This document shows positions 43,401 to 54,612 of a stretch of 64,000 nt of DNA, one piece after another. The stretch's first letter is position 1. The number at the start of each line of letters is the position of its first letter. The position numbers were made by a program, and so were the translations under genes. The notes beneath the pieces were generated by a model that saw only the letters and a list, made by a program, of their open reading frames with translations, searched no databases and was not told the origin of the DNA. The DNA is from Vicinamibacterales bacterium. GTDB lineage: Bacteria > Acidobacteriota > Vicinamibacteria > Vicinamibacterales > UBA2999. The stretch covers positions 345,534 through 409,533 of the forward strand of contig JAWKHS010000006.1 in NCBI GenBank assembly GCA_041394705.1. Direction: 5' to 3'.

Positions 43401-43889
43401 CGATGCCAGACTCTGCGGATCGACCTCGGCGCCGGTACGCACGCCGAGCGACCGCGCCACCAGCGCAGCCGGGTCGGGGAGGCGCGGCAGGAGCGCCGCC
43501 CCGGACGCCACGACCACCCTGGCGCGCGACGTCGCCAGCGCCAGGAGGGCACGGGCGCGTGCCGAAGACACGCGCATGTGCGGCGCCAGCGCGCGGTAGG
43601 GATCGACCTGGAGCGACGGGAACGGCAGGACCGTGCCCGCCGTCGTGGCCTCGCTCGCGGCGTCGAGCGCACCCAGGAAGAAGCGGACGTCTTCGACGGT
43701 GGTGTCGATCTCGGCGTCGGTCGGCACCACGAGCACGACGGGATTGGCTGGCCGATCGTGGGCCAGGGCCGCCGCGACGAGCGCCTTGGCCTGGGCCGTC
43801 AGGCCATGCACGGCTCGCCCGTCGGTGGCGAGCCCCTCGCGCGCGACGAGGCTCTTGAGGATCGACCGGACGGCGAGGGAGGAGGACAT
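40413..43889 (-). CDS. mfd: Transcription-repair coupling factor
   Basis: A 1158-aa Mfd protein that removes stalled RNA polymerase and recruits UvrA. The UvrB-like N-terminal module is followed by the RNAP-interacting CarD-like domain (DLKVGDLVVHVDNGIGEFVGL). The translocase then shows Walker A GDVGYGKTE, DEEQRFG and TATPIPRTLNMS, RGRVGRSDRPAYAYLL, and a C-terminal TRCF domain. The length is normal. The ATG at 43889 is chosen because it matches the family start; the frame is open for 53 more codons upstream without family-like sequence. It is divergent from the unrecognised 578-aa gene, 68 bp apart. Confidence 0.96.
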   Translation of the reverse strand: MSSSLAVRSILKSLVAREGLATDGRAVHGLTAQAKALVAAALAHDRPANPVVLVVPTDAEIDTTVEDVRFFLGALDAASEATTAGTVLPFPSLQVDPYRALAPHMRVSSARARALLALATSRARVVVASGAALLPRLPDPAALVARSLGVRTGAEVDPQSLASLLVDAGYVRQDPVDQHGEFCLRGGILDVYPPNELWPVRMEFLGDLVESIRRFDPDTQRSVETLDQFLVVPVRESTDPSDLPVPAERAATVFDYVAARGGTRLLQSEPDEVAAAIRRLFEHVEASHREAATRSDASRDLPTPADLFVAPAEVEARLAKAAPLSALDVDADPGSHHVPTQPIAHFRGRIPDWIAELRERRSAGDAILFVAHTSGRAERTVEMLADYDVRAELATRTTELSAGAVLVIQGGLSHGVRLARGGVTIYAETDLFDDDRHKGAAARKRSAAAAFLSDLRDLKVGDLVVHVDNGIGEFVGLRQIGVGETAHEFLELRYHGDDKLYVPVERLDLIQKYTGGSRPALDRLGGATWEKAKTRVKKAMRDMAEELLKLYAARKAVPGHGFSADTHWQEEFEAAFPYELTPDQATAVADIKRDMESATPMDRLLCGDVGYGKTEVALRAAFKAVMDGKQVAILAPTTVLAFQHLETLKTRFASFPVRVDMVSRFRTKAEQTAALDQLAGGHLDIIVGTHRLLSKDVRFRDLGLLIVDEEQRFGVAHKERIKQMRRKVDVLTLTATPIPRTLNMSLVGIRDMSVIETPPKDRLSIQTHVAKFDQTVVTRALRTELARGGQVYFVHNRIESIHSMANLLQRLVPEARLAVGHGQMSEDSLEKTMLDFVAHRFDVLLSTTIVENGLDIPNANTIVINRADRYGLSQLYQLRGRVGRSDRPAYAYLLIPPEETLSAVAKKRLAAIKEFSDLGSGFRIAALDLEIRGAGNLLGGEQSGQIDAVGFEMYMKLLEETIKELKGEDLDDDVRAVVNLGVDFRIPDAYVPDMNQRLSVYRRMASARSDDDVRALLDELSDRYGAPPAAVLNLADYGRIRAAADRLGLETIDRDGATVVYKFREKTKVDLPRLLNLVKATPELQLVPPGSLKLDLRSGGSSTGPGASRAWWTARATAGEVKAGFSKAEIQRAGPSDPRVERGLLDKVLGVLGALADH

Positions 43890-43957
43890 ACCTGGTGCGG
43901 CCGGGCCCTTGCCGCCAGGACCGGGACCGGCACAAACTTCTATCTTCCTACGACTCG

Positions 43958-45694
43958 ATGGCTTCCCGCGAGCATCCCGCCTGGCTGGCCGCGCTTCATG
44001 CGGCGCGGACCGAGTTCGGCCCTGAGGCACGCCGGCGGAAGCTGACACTGATGCGGCGGGCCAGTCCCGCCTTGGCGGACCCGGACCTCCTCGTCGAGTA
44101 TCACGACCTGCTGCTGTTCATCCTCGCCTACGCCGACGACCCACGGACGGCGGCGGAGGCCGAACGGCGGTTGCGGCGGTTCGAGGGTGACGTACGGCGC
44201 TACCGCGTGGCGTCCGGGGACGCCTCAGGCCGGGATCTCGATGACAGCGGGCTCGTGGACACCGCCGTTGGACATGTCTTCAGCTTCCGCCTGGCGCGGG
44301 CCCTGTCCGCCCGTCATCCCCGCGCGGTCGAGATCGACTGGGAATCGTATTGGGAGAGCGACACGGCGAACATCCCAATCGCGCTTGTGCCCGCCATGCT
44401 GTGGCACGAAAGCGATGCCGTGGACAACGACGACGCGTTCAACGAGCAGGCCTGGCTGGAGAGCAACCGTACCGCCGGGACGCCGACGTGCCTCGCGGCT
44501 CTGCTGCACCTGTTTGCGTCATCCGGGCTGCCGGAGGCCGTGCAGGAACACCTGTACGACCAGGCCGAGATTCCCGTCCGCTGGAGTCTCAACGCCAGCG
44601 CCGGATCGCGCACCCTGAAACGAACCGGCGGCAGCCCTCCGTTTTGGCAGACGGCACCCTTGCAGGGAAGGTCGAAGGACCTGAGAGCGACGCTGTCGGC
44701 CCCCGCTCCACCGCTGCGCCCTGTGGCGAAGGCCAAGGGACGGCGTCTGGTGGGTGACGTCCACGACGTGCTGGCGGCGCGGGTGCGGGAGCTGTACCCG
44801 CTGGCAGGCGCCAGCCCGGACGAGGTCTACGTCTACCGCCCAGGCAGGGGTCTGGAGATCGTCATCTTCGGGTGCGAACCGGCGATCCGTCTCCCGCACG
44901 AGTCGAACATGGGAGCGATGTTCGTCAGGAACGGCGTTCCCGTGGGCTACGGCCTCGGCGCGCTCCTGTTCCATCACGGAGAGATGGCCATCAACATCTT
45001 TCCGGCGTACCGCAGCGGCGAGTCGGCGTTCCTGATCGAGGAGTTCTTCAGGCTCTTCGTGCACCACTTCGGCGTTCGCACGCTGGTGGTGAGCCGATAC
45101 CAGGTAGGCGACGGCAACGACGAGGGCCTGGACTCGGGGTCGTTCTGGTTCTACTACAAGCTCGGGTTCCGGCCAGTGGACGCAGGCGTGCGCGCGCTGG
45201 CCGAGCGGCAGGCCCTCCGCATCGCCGGCGATCCCTCGTATCGCAGTTCCAGGGAGATGCTGAAGCGCCTGTCCCGGAGCGACATGTACTTCCACCTCGA
45301 GACGTCGTGGACCCACGCCCACGAGCCGATCTCACTCGCCGACCTCGGCTATGCCGTGACCAGGCACGTGGTGCGGAAGTACGCGGGGGATCGGAGGGCG
45401 GCCGTCACGGGCGCGGTTCGGACCCTGGCAAGAGTCCTGCCGCTCGGGTCGATCGCGTCGTGGACACCCGGCGAGTGTTTGGGCCTGGAGCGCCTTGCGC
45501 CGCTTGTCGAGGCCATGGGCGGCGTGGAGCGGTGGCCCACGGAGGACCGTCGGATCCTGGCCCGTGCGCTGCGGGCCAAGGGGGGCACGCGCGAACGTCG
45601 GTTCGTCCGCCTGACACAGCAGCTGCCCCGCCTGGAGGCCGGTCTGGCGCGCCTGGCGCGGAAGGAGGCCCGCGAACGGGCACGCCGTCGCTGA
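43958..45694 (+). CDS. Unrecognised protein with a possible GNAT-like C-terminal half
   Basis: A 578-aa soluble protein that I do not recognise. No signal peptide or membrane helix is seen. The N-terminal half (1-260) is helical with DDSGLVDTAVGHVFSF and an IDWESYWES patch. The middle (about 290-430) has alternating strands and helices: EIVIFGCEPAIRLPHESNMG, MFVRNGVPVGYGLG and GSFWFYYKLGFRPVD. The last resembles the end of GNAT acetyltransferases, where FYxKLGF is common, so an acyltransferase fold is possible. The C-terminus is basic. TATCTT lies 11 nt before the ATG at 43958. It stands between mfd (divergent) and rfaE2 (convergent). Confidence 0.7.
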   Translation: MASREHPAWLAALHAARTEFGPEARRRKLTLMRRASPALADPDLLVEYHDLLLFILAYADDPRTAAEAERRLRRFEGDVRRYRVASGDASGRDLDDSGLVDTAVGHVFSFRLARALSARHPRAVEIDWESYWESDTANIPIALVPAMLWHESDAVDNDDAFNEQAWLESNRTAGTPTCLAALLHLFASSGLPEAVQEHLYDQAEIPVRWSLNASAGSRTLKRTGGSPPFWQTAPLQGRSKDLRATLSAPAPPLRPVAKAKGRRLVGDVHDVLAARVRELYPLAGASPDEVYVYRPGRGLEIVIFGCEPAIRLPHESNMGAMFVRNGVPVGYGLGALLFHHGEMAINIFPAYRSGESAFLIEEFFRLFVHHFGVRTLVVSRYQVGDGNDEGLDSGSFWFYYKLGFRPVDAGVRALAERQALRIAGDPSYRSSREMLKRLSRSDMYFHLETSWTHAHEPISLADLGYAVTRHVVRKYAGDRRAAVTGAVRTLARVLPLGSIASWTPGECLGLERLAPLVEAMGGVERWPTEDRRILARALRAKGGTRERRFVRLTQQLPRLEAGLARLARKEARERARRR

Positions 45695-45713
45695 CCGCTC
45701 GGTGGATCCGGGT

Positions 45714-46187
45714 TCAGCCGCGACGGACGCGGCGCAGGAGCTCGCTGGTCGAATACCCGGCCGCGAGCGTCACTCTGACGACCCGGCCGCCTCGCGCTTC
45801 GACGACGTCGCGGCCGACGATGGCGTCGGCGGCCCAGTCGGCGCCCTTGACCAGCACGTCGGGCTGGACGGCGGCGACGATCGCCTGCGGTGTGTCCTCG
45901 TCGAACACGACCACCGCGTCCACGACGGCGAGCGCCGCGAGCATCTCGGCCCGCTCGGCTTCCGGCGTGATCGGGCGGTCCGGGCCCTTGTGCTGGAGGC
46001 GAACCGAGCGATCGGAGTTGACGGCCACGAGGAGGGCGTCGCCCTCGGCACGCGCGGCGGCCAGATAGCGGGTGTGGCCGGGATGGAGCAGGTCGAACAC
46101 GCCGTTCGTGAAGACGACGCGGCGGCCCTCGGCGCGGCGGTCAGCCGCCCAGGCGGCCGCGGCGGCCCGATCGGCCAGCACCGTCAC
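45714..46187 (-). CDS. rfaE2: Heptose-1-phosphate adenylyltransferase-like nucleotidyltransferase (RfaE domain II)
   Basis: A 157-aa cytidylyltransferase-fold enzyme. The signature FTNGVFDLLHPGHTRYL carries the HxGH nucleotide-binding motif, and GYSTSELL matches the C-terminal ISTT-like helix motif. It would make ADP-D-glycero-beta-D-manno-heptose for lipopolysaccharide core. The kinase domain of HldE is absent, so this is the stand-alone form. The GTG at 46187 overlaps the wzt stop (GTGA, 46184-46187), so translation is coupled to the exporter. Confidence 0.88.
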   Translation of the reverse strand: MTVLADRAAAAAWAADRRAEGRRVVFTNGVFDLLHPGHTRYLAAARAEGDALLVAVNSDRSVRLQHKGPDRPITPEAERAEMLAALAVVDAVVVFDEDTPQAIVAAVQPDVLVKGADWAADAIVGRDVVEARGGRVVRVTLAAGYSTSELLRRVRRG

Positions 46188-47566
46188 CGCTCGGCGACCT
46201 CGTCCGGGCCGCTCTTGAATGCGGTCCCCGGAGCCCGGAACGTGATGTCCCCAGTGGTCTCCCACCGATGGGGCGGGCGGTAGATCCCGACGTCCTTGCG
46301 GCGCGCCTTGACTCGGATGGTGTAGAGCTGGCGATGGTAGTCGTACGGGAAGCCGTCCATCTTGTGGACGGCCACGTCGAACTTGTACGTCCCTTCGACC
46401 AGGTCCAATCGATCGATCACGAAGCGGACCTCGCCCTCGCCGCTCAGGCGATCGGGTTCCAGCTCATCGATGTTCGTGTTGGTGCCGTAGCAGCAGAACC
46501 CGTCCGCATTGAAGATCCCCACGCCGAACACGAAGTCTCGCGTGGGGTGGTGCGCGCGGTAGCCAATTCTGAGCGTGAGCGGGTCGCCGGAGTGGAAGAC
46601 GTGGCTGGGCGTGCCGGCCCCGTCGGCGATCGTGACGCCGCTGATCTCCACTTCGCGGCCGCCCCAACGGCCCTCGGTCGCCTTGAACATGTCGGCTGGG
46701 GCGTCGCCCGTGTCCACCGGGTTCTGCGGCTGTTCGCCGTCGGCGGCGCCCGTGCCCGGCGAGGCTTCCGCCTGGGCAACCCTGGCAGCCTCCTCCTTCG
46801 CGAGCAGCTGCTCTTCCGCCTTCTCGATGTCCACGAGATAGGCGGTCACGACGAGCTTCGGGTCACCCTCGCCGTGCGTCTTGCCGCGGTCCAGCCACAG
46901 CGCCTGGTCGCAGAACTTCTCCACCAGGTCGAGCGAGTGCGTGACGAGCAGGATCGTCTTGTTCCGGCGCCTGAACTCGGCGAACTTGTCGAGGCACTTC
47001 ACGGTGAAGCCCTGGTCCCCTACCGCGAGGACCTCGTCGACGAGCAGCACGTCGGGATCGACGTGGATCGCGACCGCGAAGCCGAGCCGCATGTACATGC
47101 CCGAGGAGTACGTCTTCACCGGAGCATCGATGAAGTCCTGCAGCTCGGCGAACTCGACGATCTCGTCGAACCGGCGCTGAACCTCCCGCTTGGACAGGCC
47201 GAGCATGATGCCGTTGATGAAGACGTTCTCGCGGCCAGAAATCTCGGGATGGAATCCGGCGCCGAGCTCGATCAGGGCCGAAATCCGGCCGTCCACCGTG
47301 ACGGAGCCGGACGTGGGCCGGGTGATGCCAGCCACGCACTTCAGAAGGGTGCTCTTTCCGGAGCCGTTGCGCCCGATGACGCCGTAGGTGCAGCCCTTCG
47401 GCACCGAGAACGACACCCCCCGCAGCGCTTCGAACGTCTCGTCGGGCTGCAATTCGCTCACGAGGCTGCCGGAGAGCAGCGCCGACTTCAGCGTGGCGAA
47501 CTGCTTCTTCCGCGCGTACTTGCGGTAGACCTTGGTGACGTTGACCGCTTCGATGGCGCTGGTCAT
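46184..47566 (-). CDS. wzt: Polysaccharide ABC exporter ATP-binding subunit with carbohydrate-binding C-terminus
   Basis: A 460-aa Wzt/TagH-like protein. The ABC ATPase (about residues 5-250) has Walker A GRNGSGKST, signature YSSGMYMRLGFA and Walker B VLLVDEVLAVGD. A charged linker leads to a Wzt-type beta-sandwich (about 300-440) that in O9a-type systems reads the polymer end. It drives export of O-antigen-like polysaccharide with the Wzm permease encoded just upstream. It lies 40 nt after wzm and overlaps rfaE2. Confidence 0.93.
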   Translation of the reverse strand: MTSAIEAVNVTKVYRKYARKKQFATLKSALLSGSLVSELQPDETFEALRGVSFSVPKGCTYGVIGRNGSGKSTLLKCVAGITRPTSGSVTVDGRISALIELGAGFHPEISGRENVFINGIMLGLSKREVQRRFDEIVEFAELQDFIDAPVKTYSSGMYMRLGFAVAIHVDPDVLLVDEVLAVGDQGFTVKCLDKFAEFRRRNKTILLVTHSLDLVEKFCDQALWLDRGKTHGEGDPKLVVTAYLVDIEKAEEQLLAKEEAARVAQAEASPGTGAADGEQPQNPVDTGDAPADMFKATEGRWGGREVEISGVTIADGAGTPSHVFHSGDPLTLRIGYRAHHPTRDFVFGVGIFNADGFCCYGTNTNIDELEPDRLSGEGEVRFVIDRLDLVEGTYKFDVAVHKMDGFPYDYHRQLYTIRVKARRKDVGIYRPPHRWETTGDITFRAPGTAFKSGPDEVAER

Positions 47567-47606
47567 GGGTGCCTCTCGCCGCTCGCCGCCGGCTCCCGGC
47601 CGCTGG

Positions 47607-48401
47607 TTAGACTTCCTCCGCGAACGAGTCGCGCAGGCGGTCGAACACGAAGTACCCCGCGAAGAAGACGGCCGTGGACACGACGGCCATGAGCATCAGC
47701 CACTTCCAGTGGCCGTGCGGTCCGACGTGGAACAGCACCTCCTGGTACGAGATCGCCAGGTGCGTCATCGGGTTCAGGTCGAGGACCCGGCGGTAGGCCT
47801 CGGGAGCCATCTGCATCGAGTAGATGATGGGCGTCGAGAAGAACCACAGCGTCAGGAGGTTCGCCAGGATGTCCTTGATGTCGCGGAAGTGGACCGTGAG
47901 GGCCGACAGCAGCAGCGCCAGCCCGCACGTGAACAGGAGCTGGACGAACACGATCACGGGGAACCAGAGGAGCTCGATCGGATCCAGCGGCCGCTGATAG
48001 TAGACGAGGAACGCCGCGAGAATCGGCAGGCCGAGGAAGAAGTGCATCATGTTCGCGAGGACCGAGACGATCGGCAGGACCTCGGCCGGGAACAGCACCT
48101 TCTTGATGAGGTTGCCCCCGGAGATGAGCACGTTGGCCGACTCGGTCAGCGAAGAGCTGAACCAGGTCCACGGCAGGATGCCGCAGAAGAAGAACAGGCC
48201 GTACGGCTGGATGTTCGCCGGGTGGGCGCCGGGCATGATGGTGGTGAACACGAAGGTGTACACGGCCATCAGCAGCAGCGGGTTGACGAACGACCAGAAG
48301 AAGCCGAGCACCGAGCCGCGGTAGCGCGCCTTGAGGTCGCGTACCACGAGCGTCTGGATCAGCCCGCGGTACTTCAACAGCGACGAGAGATTCGCGAGCA
48401 T
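47607..48401 (-). CDS. wzm: Polysaccharide ABC exporter permease
   Basis: A 264-aa ABC-2-type permease with six membrane helices. The N-terminal amphipathic motif LVVRDLKARYRGSVLGFFWSFVNPLL is typical of Wzm and TagG. It forms the channel for lipid-linked polysaccharide with Wzt. The ATG at 48401 is 26 nt after the atpC stop on the same strand, so it may be cotranscribed with the ATP synthase genes. Confidence 0.93.
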   Translation of the reverse strand: MLANLSSLLKYRGLIQTLVVRDLKARYRGSVLGFFWSFVNPLLLMAVYTFVFTTIMPGAHPANIQPYGLFFFCGILPWTWFSSSLTESANVLISGGNLIKKVLFPAEVLPIVSVLANMMHFFLGLPILAAFLVYYQRPLDPIELLWFPVIVFVQLLFTCGLALLLSALTVHFRDIKDILANLLTLWFFSTPIIYSMQMAPEAYRRVLDLNPMTHLAISYQEVLFHVGPHGHWKWLMLMAVVSTAVFFAGYFVFDRLRDSFAEEV

Positions 48402-48427
48402 CTGGCCCGGCTAGTGTGCCACGGCCA

Positions 48428-48841
48428 TCAGATGCCGCGGCGCGACTCGGCCTGGAGCTGCTGGAGCGTCCTCAGGAGCGCCACGCGGGCGCGTTCGAAG
48501 TCCATTTCGTGGGCGGTCGGCCCCAGCATCTCTTCTGCGCGGGTCATGCCCGCCTCGGCGCGCGCGACGTCGAGGTCCTCGGCGCGCTCGGCCACCTGGG
48601 CCACGACCGTCACCTTGTCCGGCAGCACCTCGACGAACCCGACCGACACCGCAAGGTAGTGCTTCTCGCCGCCCTTGCGGTACCACATCTGGCCCGTGCG
48701 GAGGGACGTGAAGAAGGGCGTGTGCCCGGGCAGGACGCCGAAGTCGCCTTCAGCCCCGGGCAGGGACACCTCGTCGACGTCGTGCGCGAACGACTGATCG
48801 GGCGTGACGATGTTGAGCGCGATGGAGGTCGGCAGCGCCAT
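48428..48841 (-). CDS. atpC: F-type ATP synthase subunit epsilon
   Basis: A 137-aa F1 central-stalk subunit. The N-terminal beta-sandwich (LNIVTPDQSFAHDVDEVSLPGAEGDFGVLPGH) and C-terminal helical hairpin are both present. It couples rotation and can inhibit ATP hydrolysis. It lies 5 nt after atpD and is the last atp gene. Confidence 0.95.
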   Translation of the reverse strand: MALPTSIALNIVTPDQSFAHDVDEVSLPGAEGDFGVLPGHTPFFTSLRTGQMWYRKGGEKHYLAVSVGFVEVLPDKVTVVAQVAERAEDLDVARAEAGMTRAEEMLGPTAHEMDFERARVALLRTLQQLQAESRRGI

Positions 48842-48846
48842 GGGTG

Positions 48847-50286
<1,440 letters not shown>

Positions 50287-50346
50287 AGGCTTGTGTCGCT
50301 TCCGTATCGCTGTACCCGGAGCCTGCGCCCGGATTCCGAGCCCCGG

Positions 50347-51210
50347 CTAGGTTGCCTGCGCTCCGGCGACGATCTCGATGATCTCGCGCGTGATCGCGGC
50401 CTGCCGCACCTTGTTCATGTAGAGGGTGAGCCGGTCCACCATCTCCTTGGCGTTCCTGGTGGCGGCGTCCATCGCCGTCATCCGGGCCGCGTGCTCCGCG
50501 GCGGACGACTCGAGCAGCGCCCGGTTGACCTGCACCGCCACGTGGAACGGCAGCAACGTGTCGAGGAGCTCGGCCGGGGACGGTTCGAACAGGTAGTCCG
50601 CGCCCTCGACCTTCTCGACATCGAGTTTCGGAATCGGCAGCAGGCGCTCGAGGACGACGCGCTGCGAGATGATCGACCGAAACTCGTTGTAGACGAGATA
50701 CACCGAGCTGACGTCGGGTCCCAGGAACTCCTGGATGCAGGTGTTCGCGATGGCCTGGGCGTGCGCCCACTTGACGTTCTGGAACAGGCCGACCTCTTCG
50801 TACTTGACGTCGAAGCCGCGGCGGTTGAAGAAGTCGCGGCCCTTTCGGCCCACCAGCGCCAGCGCCACTTCGTGGCCGGGTTCGGCAGGGTTCTCCGTGA
50901 TGTACTGCGCGGCGGACTTGATGACGTTCGTATTGAAGCTGCCGCAGAGCCCGCGGTCGGCGCTGATCACGACGAGCAGCGTGCGGGCGCGCAGCGGATC
51001 GTCCTTCAGGAGCGGGTGCGCGGACGGTTCGACCCGGGTCGCCAGGCTGTTGAACACGCGCAGCATCTCCTGCGCATACGGCCGGCTTCGGAGGATCCGT
51101 TCCTGGGCGCGGCGCAGCTTCGACGACGAGACCATCTTCATGGCCTTCGTGATCTGCTGCGTCGACTTGGTCGCCCGGACGCGTCGCCGGATGTCGATGA
51201 GTGATGGCAT
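50347..51210 (-). CDS. atpG: F-type ATP synthase subunit gamma
   Basis: A 287-aa rotor shaft. The N-terminal helix (IRRRVRATKSTQQITKAMKMVSSSKLRRA) and the C-terminal helix (AMDAATRNAKEMVDRLTLYMNKVRQAAIT) are clear, with the Rossmann-like middle (SADRGLCGSFNTN). It lies 54 nt after atpA. Confidence 0.97.
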   Translation of the reverse strand: MPSLIDIRRRVRATKSTQQITKAMKMVSSSKLRRAQERILRSRPYAQEMLRVFNSLATRVEPSAHPLLKDDPLRARTLLVVISADRGLCGSFNTNVIKSAAQYITENPAEPGHEVALALVGRKGRDFFNRRGFDVKYEEVGLFQNVKWAHAQAIANTCIQEFLGPDVSSVYLVYNEFRSIISQRVVLERLLPIPKLDVEKVEGADYLFEPSPAELLDTLLPFHVAVQVNRALLESSAAEHAARMTAMDAATRNAKEMVDRLTLYMNKVRQAAITREIIEIVAGAQAT

Positions 51211-51264
51211 CGGGGTTCTCGGACAGGGGCTGGCGGCGCGGCGCCGCCAGCCTCCGGGCCCTCG

Positions 51265-52791
<1,527 letters not shown>

Positions 52792-52835
52792 GCTCTCGCT
52801 CGTCTGCCGGCGGTCGAAGGCGCCGGCGGGTTCGT

Positions 52836-53375
52836 CTACGCGTGTCCTACCAGCTGCTTCTTCAGCTTTTCGAGCTGCGTCCTGACGCTGCCGTCATAGA
52901 CGGTGCCCCCTACGCTGGCGACGACGCCGCCAAGGAGGTCCGGATCGACGACGGCGTTCACGGCCACGCGCTTGCCCGTAATCGCCGCCAGGCGGTCTTC
53001 CACGGCGCGCATGGCATCCGGCGACAGCGCTGTGGCCGAACGAACCTCGGCCTCGACGACCTGCTGCCGCTCCAGCAGGAGCTTGCGGTAGGCGCCGAGG
53101 AGGTCGTCCAGCAGGCCGAGCCGGTCGCGTTCGGCAAGCAGCTGCAGCAGCCGCACGCCGGGAGTGGCGATCGAGAGGCGCTCGGCGACGGCGGTTACGA
53201 TGCCGCGCTTGCCGCTCGCCGAAACGGAGGGCGACAGCAGCGCCTGCCGGAGGTCCGCGTGGTCGCGGACGAGGCCGTTCAGCGCCGTCAGGCCGCGCTC
53301 GATGTCCGTGGCCTGATCGCTCGCGACGTCCAGCAGGGCTTTGGCGTACCGGGTGGCCGAGGTTCGTGCCGACAT
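52836..53375 (-). CDS. atpH: F-type ATP synthase subunit delta
   Basis: A 179-aa peripheral-stalk subunit of the OSCP family: ATRYAKALLDVA at the N-terminus and VVDPDLLGGVVASVGGTVYDGSVRTQLEKLKK at the C-terminus. Its ATG directly follows the atpF stop without a gap. Confidence 0.95.
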   Translation of the reverse strand: MSARTSATRYAKALLDVASDQATDIERGLTALNGLVRDHADLRQALLSPSVSASGKRGIVTAVAERLSIATPGVRLLQLLAERDRLGLLDDLLGAYRKLLLERQQVVEAEVRSATALSPDAMRAVEDRLAAITGKRVAVNAVVDPDLLGGVVASVGGTVYDGSVRTQLEKLKKQLVGHA

Positions 53376-54068
53376 CTACTGCTCCCGCACCTGGTGCACG
53401 TAGCGCTCGACGAGTCGCGCGTGGTCGGCCGGAGAAATCTCGTGTTCGAGGCGCTCCTTGGCCAACGACAGCGCGAGAGTCGCGGCGTGGTCGCTCAGTT
53501 CCCGCTGCGCGGTCTGGAGCCGCACCTCGATCTCACGCTTGGCCTGCGCCAGAAGGCGGTCGCGATCCGCCACGGCTGCCGCCGCGATTCGCTGCTCTTC
53601 TGCAGCGATTTCTTCAGCGCCTCGCGCGCGCAAGGCCGCGAGCTCCCCGGGCAGGGCCTGGAGTTTTCGGTCGACGTCCGCGAGCTGCTGGGTGGCCGTG
53701 GAGTTCAGTGCCGCCGCCTCGACGAGGTCCTTTCGGATCTGCGTGGAGCGGTCGGCCAGATACGTGCTGAAGGGTGCGCGGAGGAAGTAGTAGATGCCAC
53801 CGGCCAGGATCAGGAAGTTCGCGGCGGGCCAGAAGAGGCCGGCGAGTCCGCCGTGCTCGCCGCCGTGCTCCTCGGCGCCGCCTTCGTGCGCGGCGGTGGC
53901 CTCGGCGTTGCCCTCCGGCTGTGCGTGCGACGCGGCGGGCTGTCCGGCCCATGCCGTGGCGCCCGTGCACGCGGCGATCAGGACCGCGCCGGCGAACCGG
54001 CGGAGCTTGCGCCTTAATTCACAAGCCGTCGCCCGCGCCGACGCCGAGCCGTTGTGTTCGAAGGTCAT
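53376..54068 (-). CDS. atpF: F-type ATP synthase subunit b with N-terminal signal-like extension
   Basis: A 230-aa peripheral-stalk subunit, longer than the usual 156-170 aa. Before the normal membrane helix (GLFWPAANFLILAGGIYYFL, about residues 75-95) it carries a basic, signal-peptide-like segment (RRFAGAVLIAACTGATAWA) and a His/Gly/Glu-rich linker (HEGGAEEHGGEHGG). The long Ala-rich dimerisation helix follows. If the signal is cleaved, the N-terminus of mature b is periplasmic as usual. It lies 7 nt after the b' gene. Confidence 0.92.
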   Translation of the reverse strand: MTFEHNGSASARATACELRRKLRRFAGAVLIAACTGATAWAGQPAASHAQPEGNAEATAAHEGGAEEHGGEHGGLAGLFWPAANFLILAGGIYYFLRAPFSTYLADRSTQIRKDLVEAAALNSTATQQLADVDRKLQALPGELAALRARGAEEIAAEEQRIAAAAVADRDRLLAQAKREIEVRLQTAQRELSDHAATLALSLAKERLEHEISPADHARLVERYVHQVREQ

Positions 54069-54075
54069 GGTGGGG

Positions 54076-54498
54076 TTACGCCGTTCGGCCCAGCACGCGG
54101 CTGACGATCTCGCCGGCAAGGTTGGTTGCCTCGCGTTCGAGCGCCGCGCGGGCGGCTGTGGTTTGGGCGGAGAGGGCGGTCGTGGCGCCGGCCATCGATG
54201 CCTCCACTTCGCGTCGTGCGTCTGTGAGGAGGGCGGCGCGCTTGTCGAGCGCCGTCCGTCGGGCCTGGTCCATCTGGCCGTAGACCTCAGCCCGGGCCGT
54301 GGCCAACGTCCTGTCGAAGTCCTGGCTGGCGGTGGCGGCCTTCTGGGCGGCAGCGTCGGCGAGTTCCCGGGCGTCGCGGATCGCGCGCGAGCGCTTCTCC
54401 GAGACCGCGAGGATCGGGGAGAAGATCAGCGAGTTCACGACGAACACGCACAGGATGAAAAGCGCGACGACCCAGAGGGTCGACAGGTCCGGAATCAC
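54076..54498 (-). CDS. atpF': F-type ATP synthase subunit b'
   Basis: A 140-aa second b-type subunit: N-terminal membrane helix (STLWVVALFILCVFVVNSLIF), then a long charged helix. Two different b genes in tandem imply a b/b' heterodimer stalk as in phototrophs and several other phyla. The GTG at 54498 is supported by GGAGG 9 nt upstream and the correct helix position. It is the first gene of the seven-gene atp operon. Confidence 0.9.
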   Translation of the reverse strand: MIPDLSTLWVVALFILCVFVVNSLIFSPILAVSEKRSRAIRDARELADAAAQKAATASQDFDRTLATARAEVYGQMDQARRTALDKRAALLTDARREVEASMAGATTALSAQTTAARAALEREATNLAGEIVSRVLGRTA

Positions 54499-54547
54499 GG
54501 GATGGTGCCTCCGTTGGCTGCCGCCCAGGGGCGGGCCAAAACGCTCT

Positions 54548-54577
54548 TTTATACCACCTGGCCGCCCAGGCAGGCAA
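54548..54577 (-). promoter_or_regulatory. Sigma-70-type promoter of the atp operon
   Basis: On the minus strand TTGCCT (54577-54572), 18-bp spacer, TATAAA (54553-54548). It predicts a start near 54541 and a leader of about 43 nt with a GGAGG before atpF'. The spacer contains CCTGG-GCGG-CCAGG, an inverted repeat that may affect activity. Confidence 0.6.
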
Positions 54578-54612
54578 GGATCGGAGGGCAGCAATCGACC
54601 TGTTGTGGCAAT

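Noticed and set aside
39684..44045. 1453-codon open frame on the plus strand
   Set aside because: Antisense to surA and mfd, both with clear motifs; no recognisable domain.
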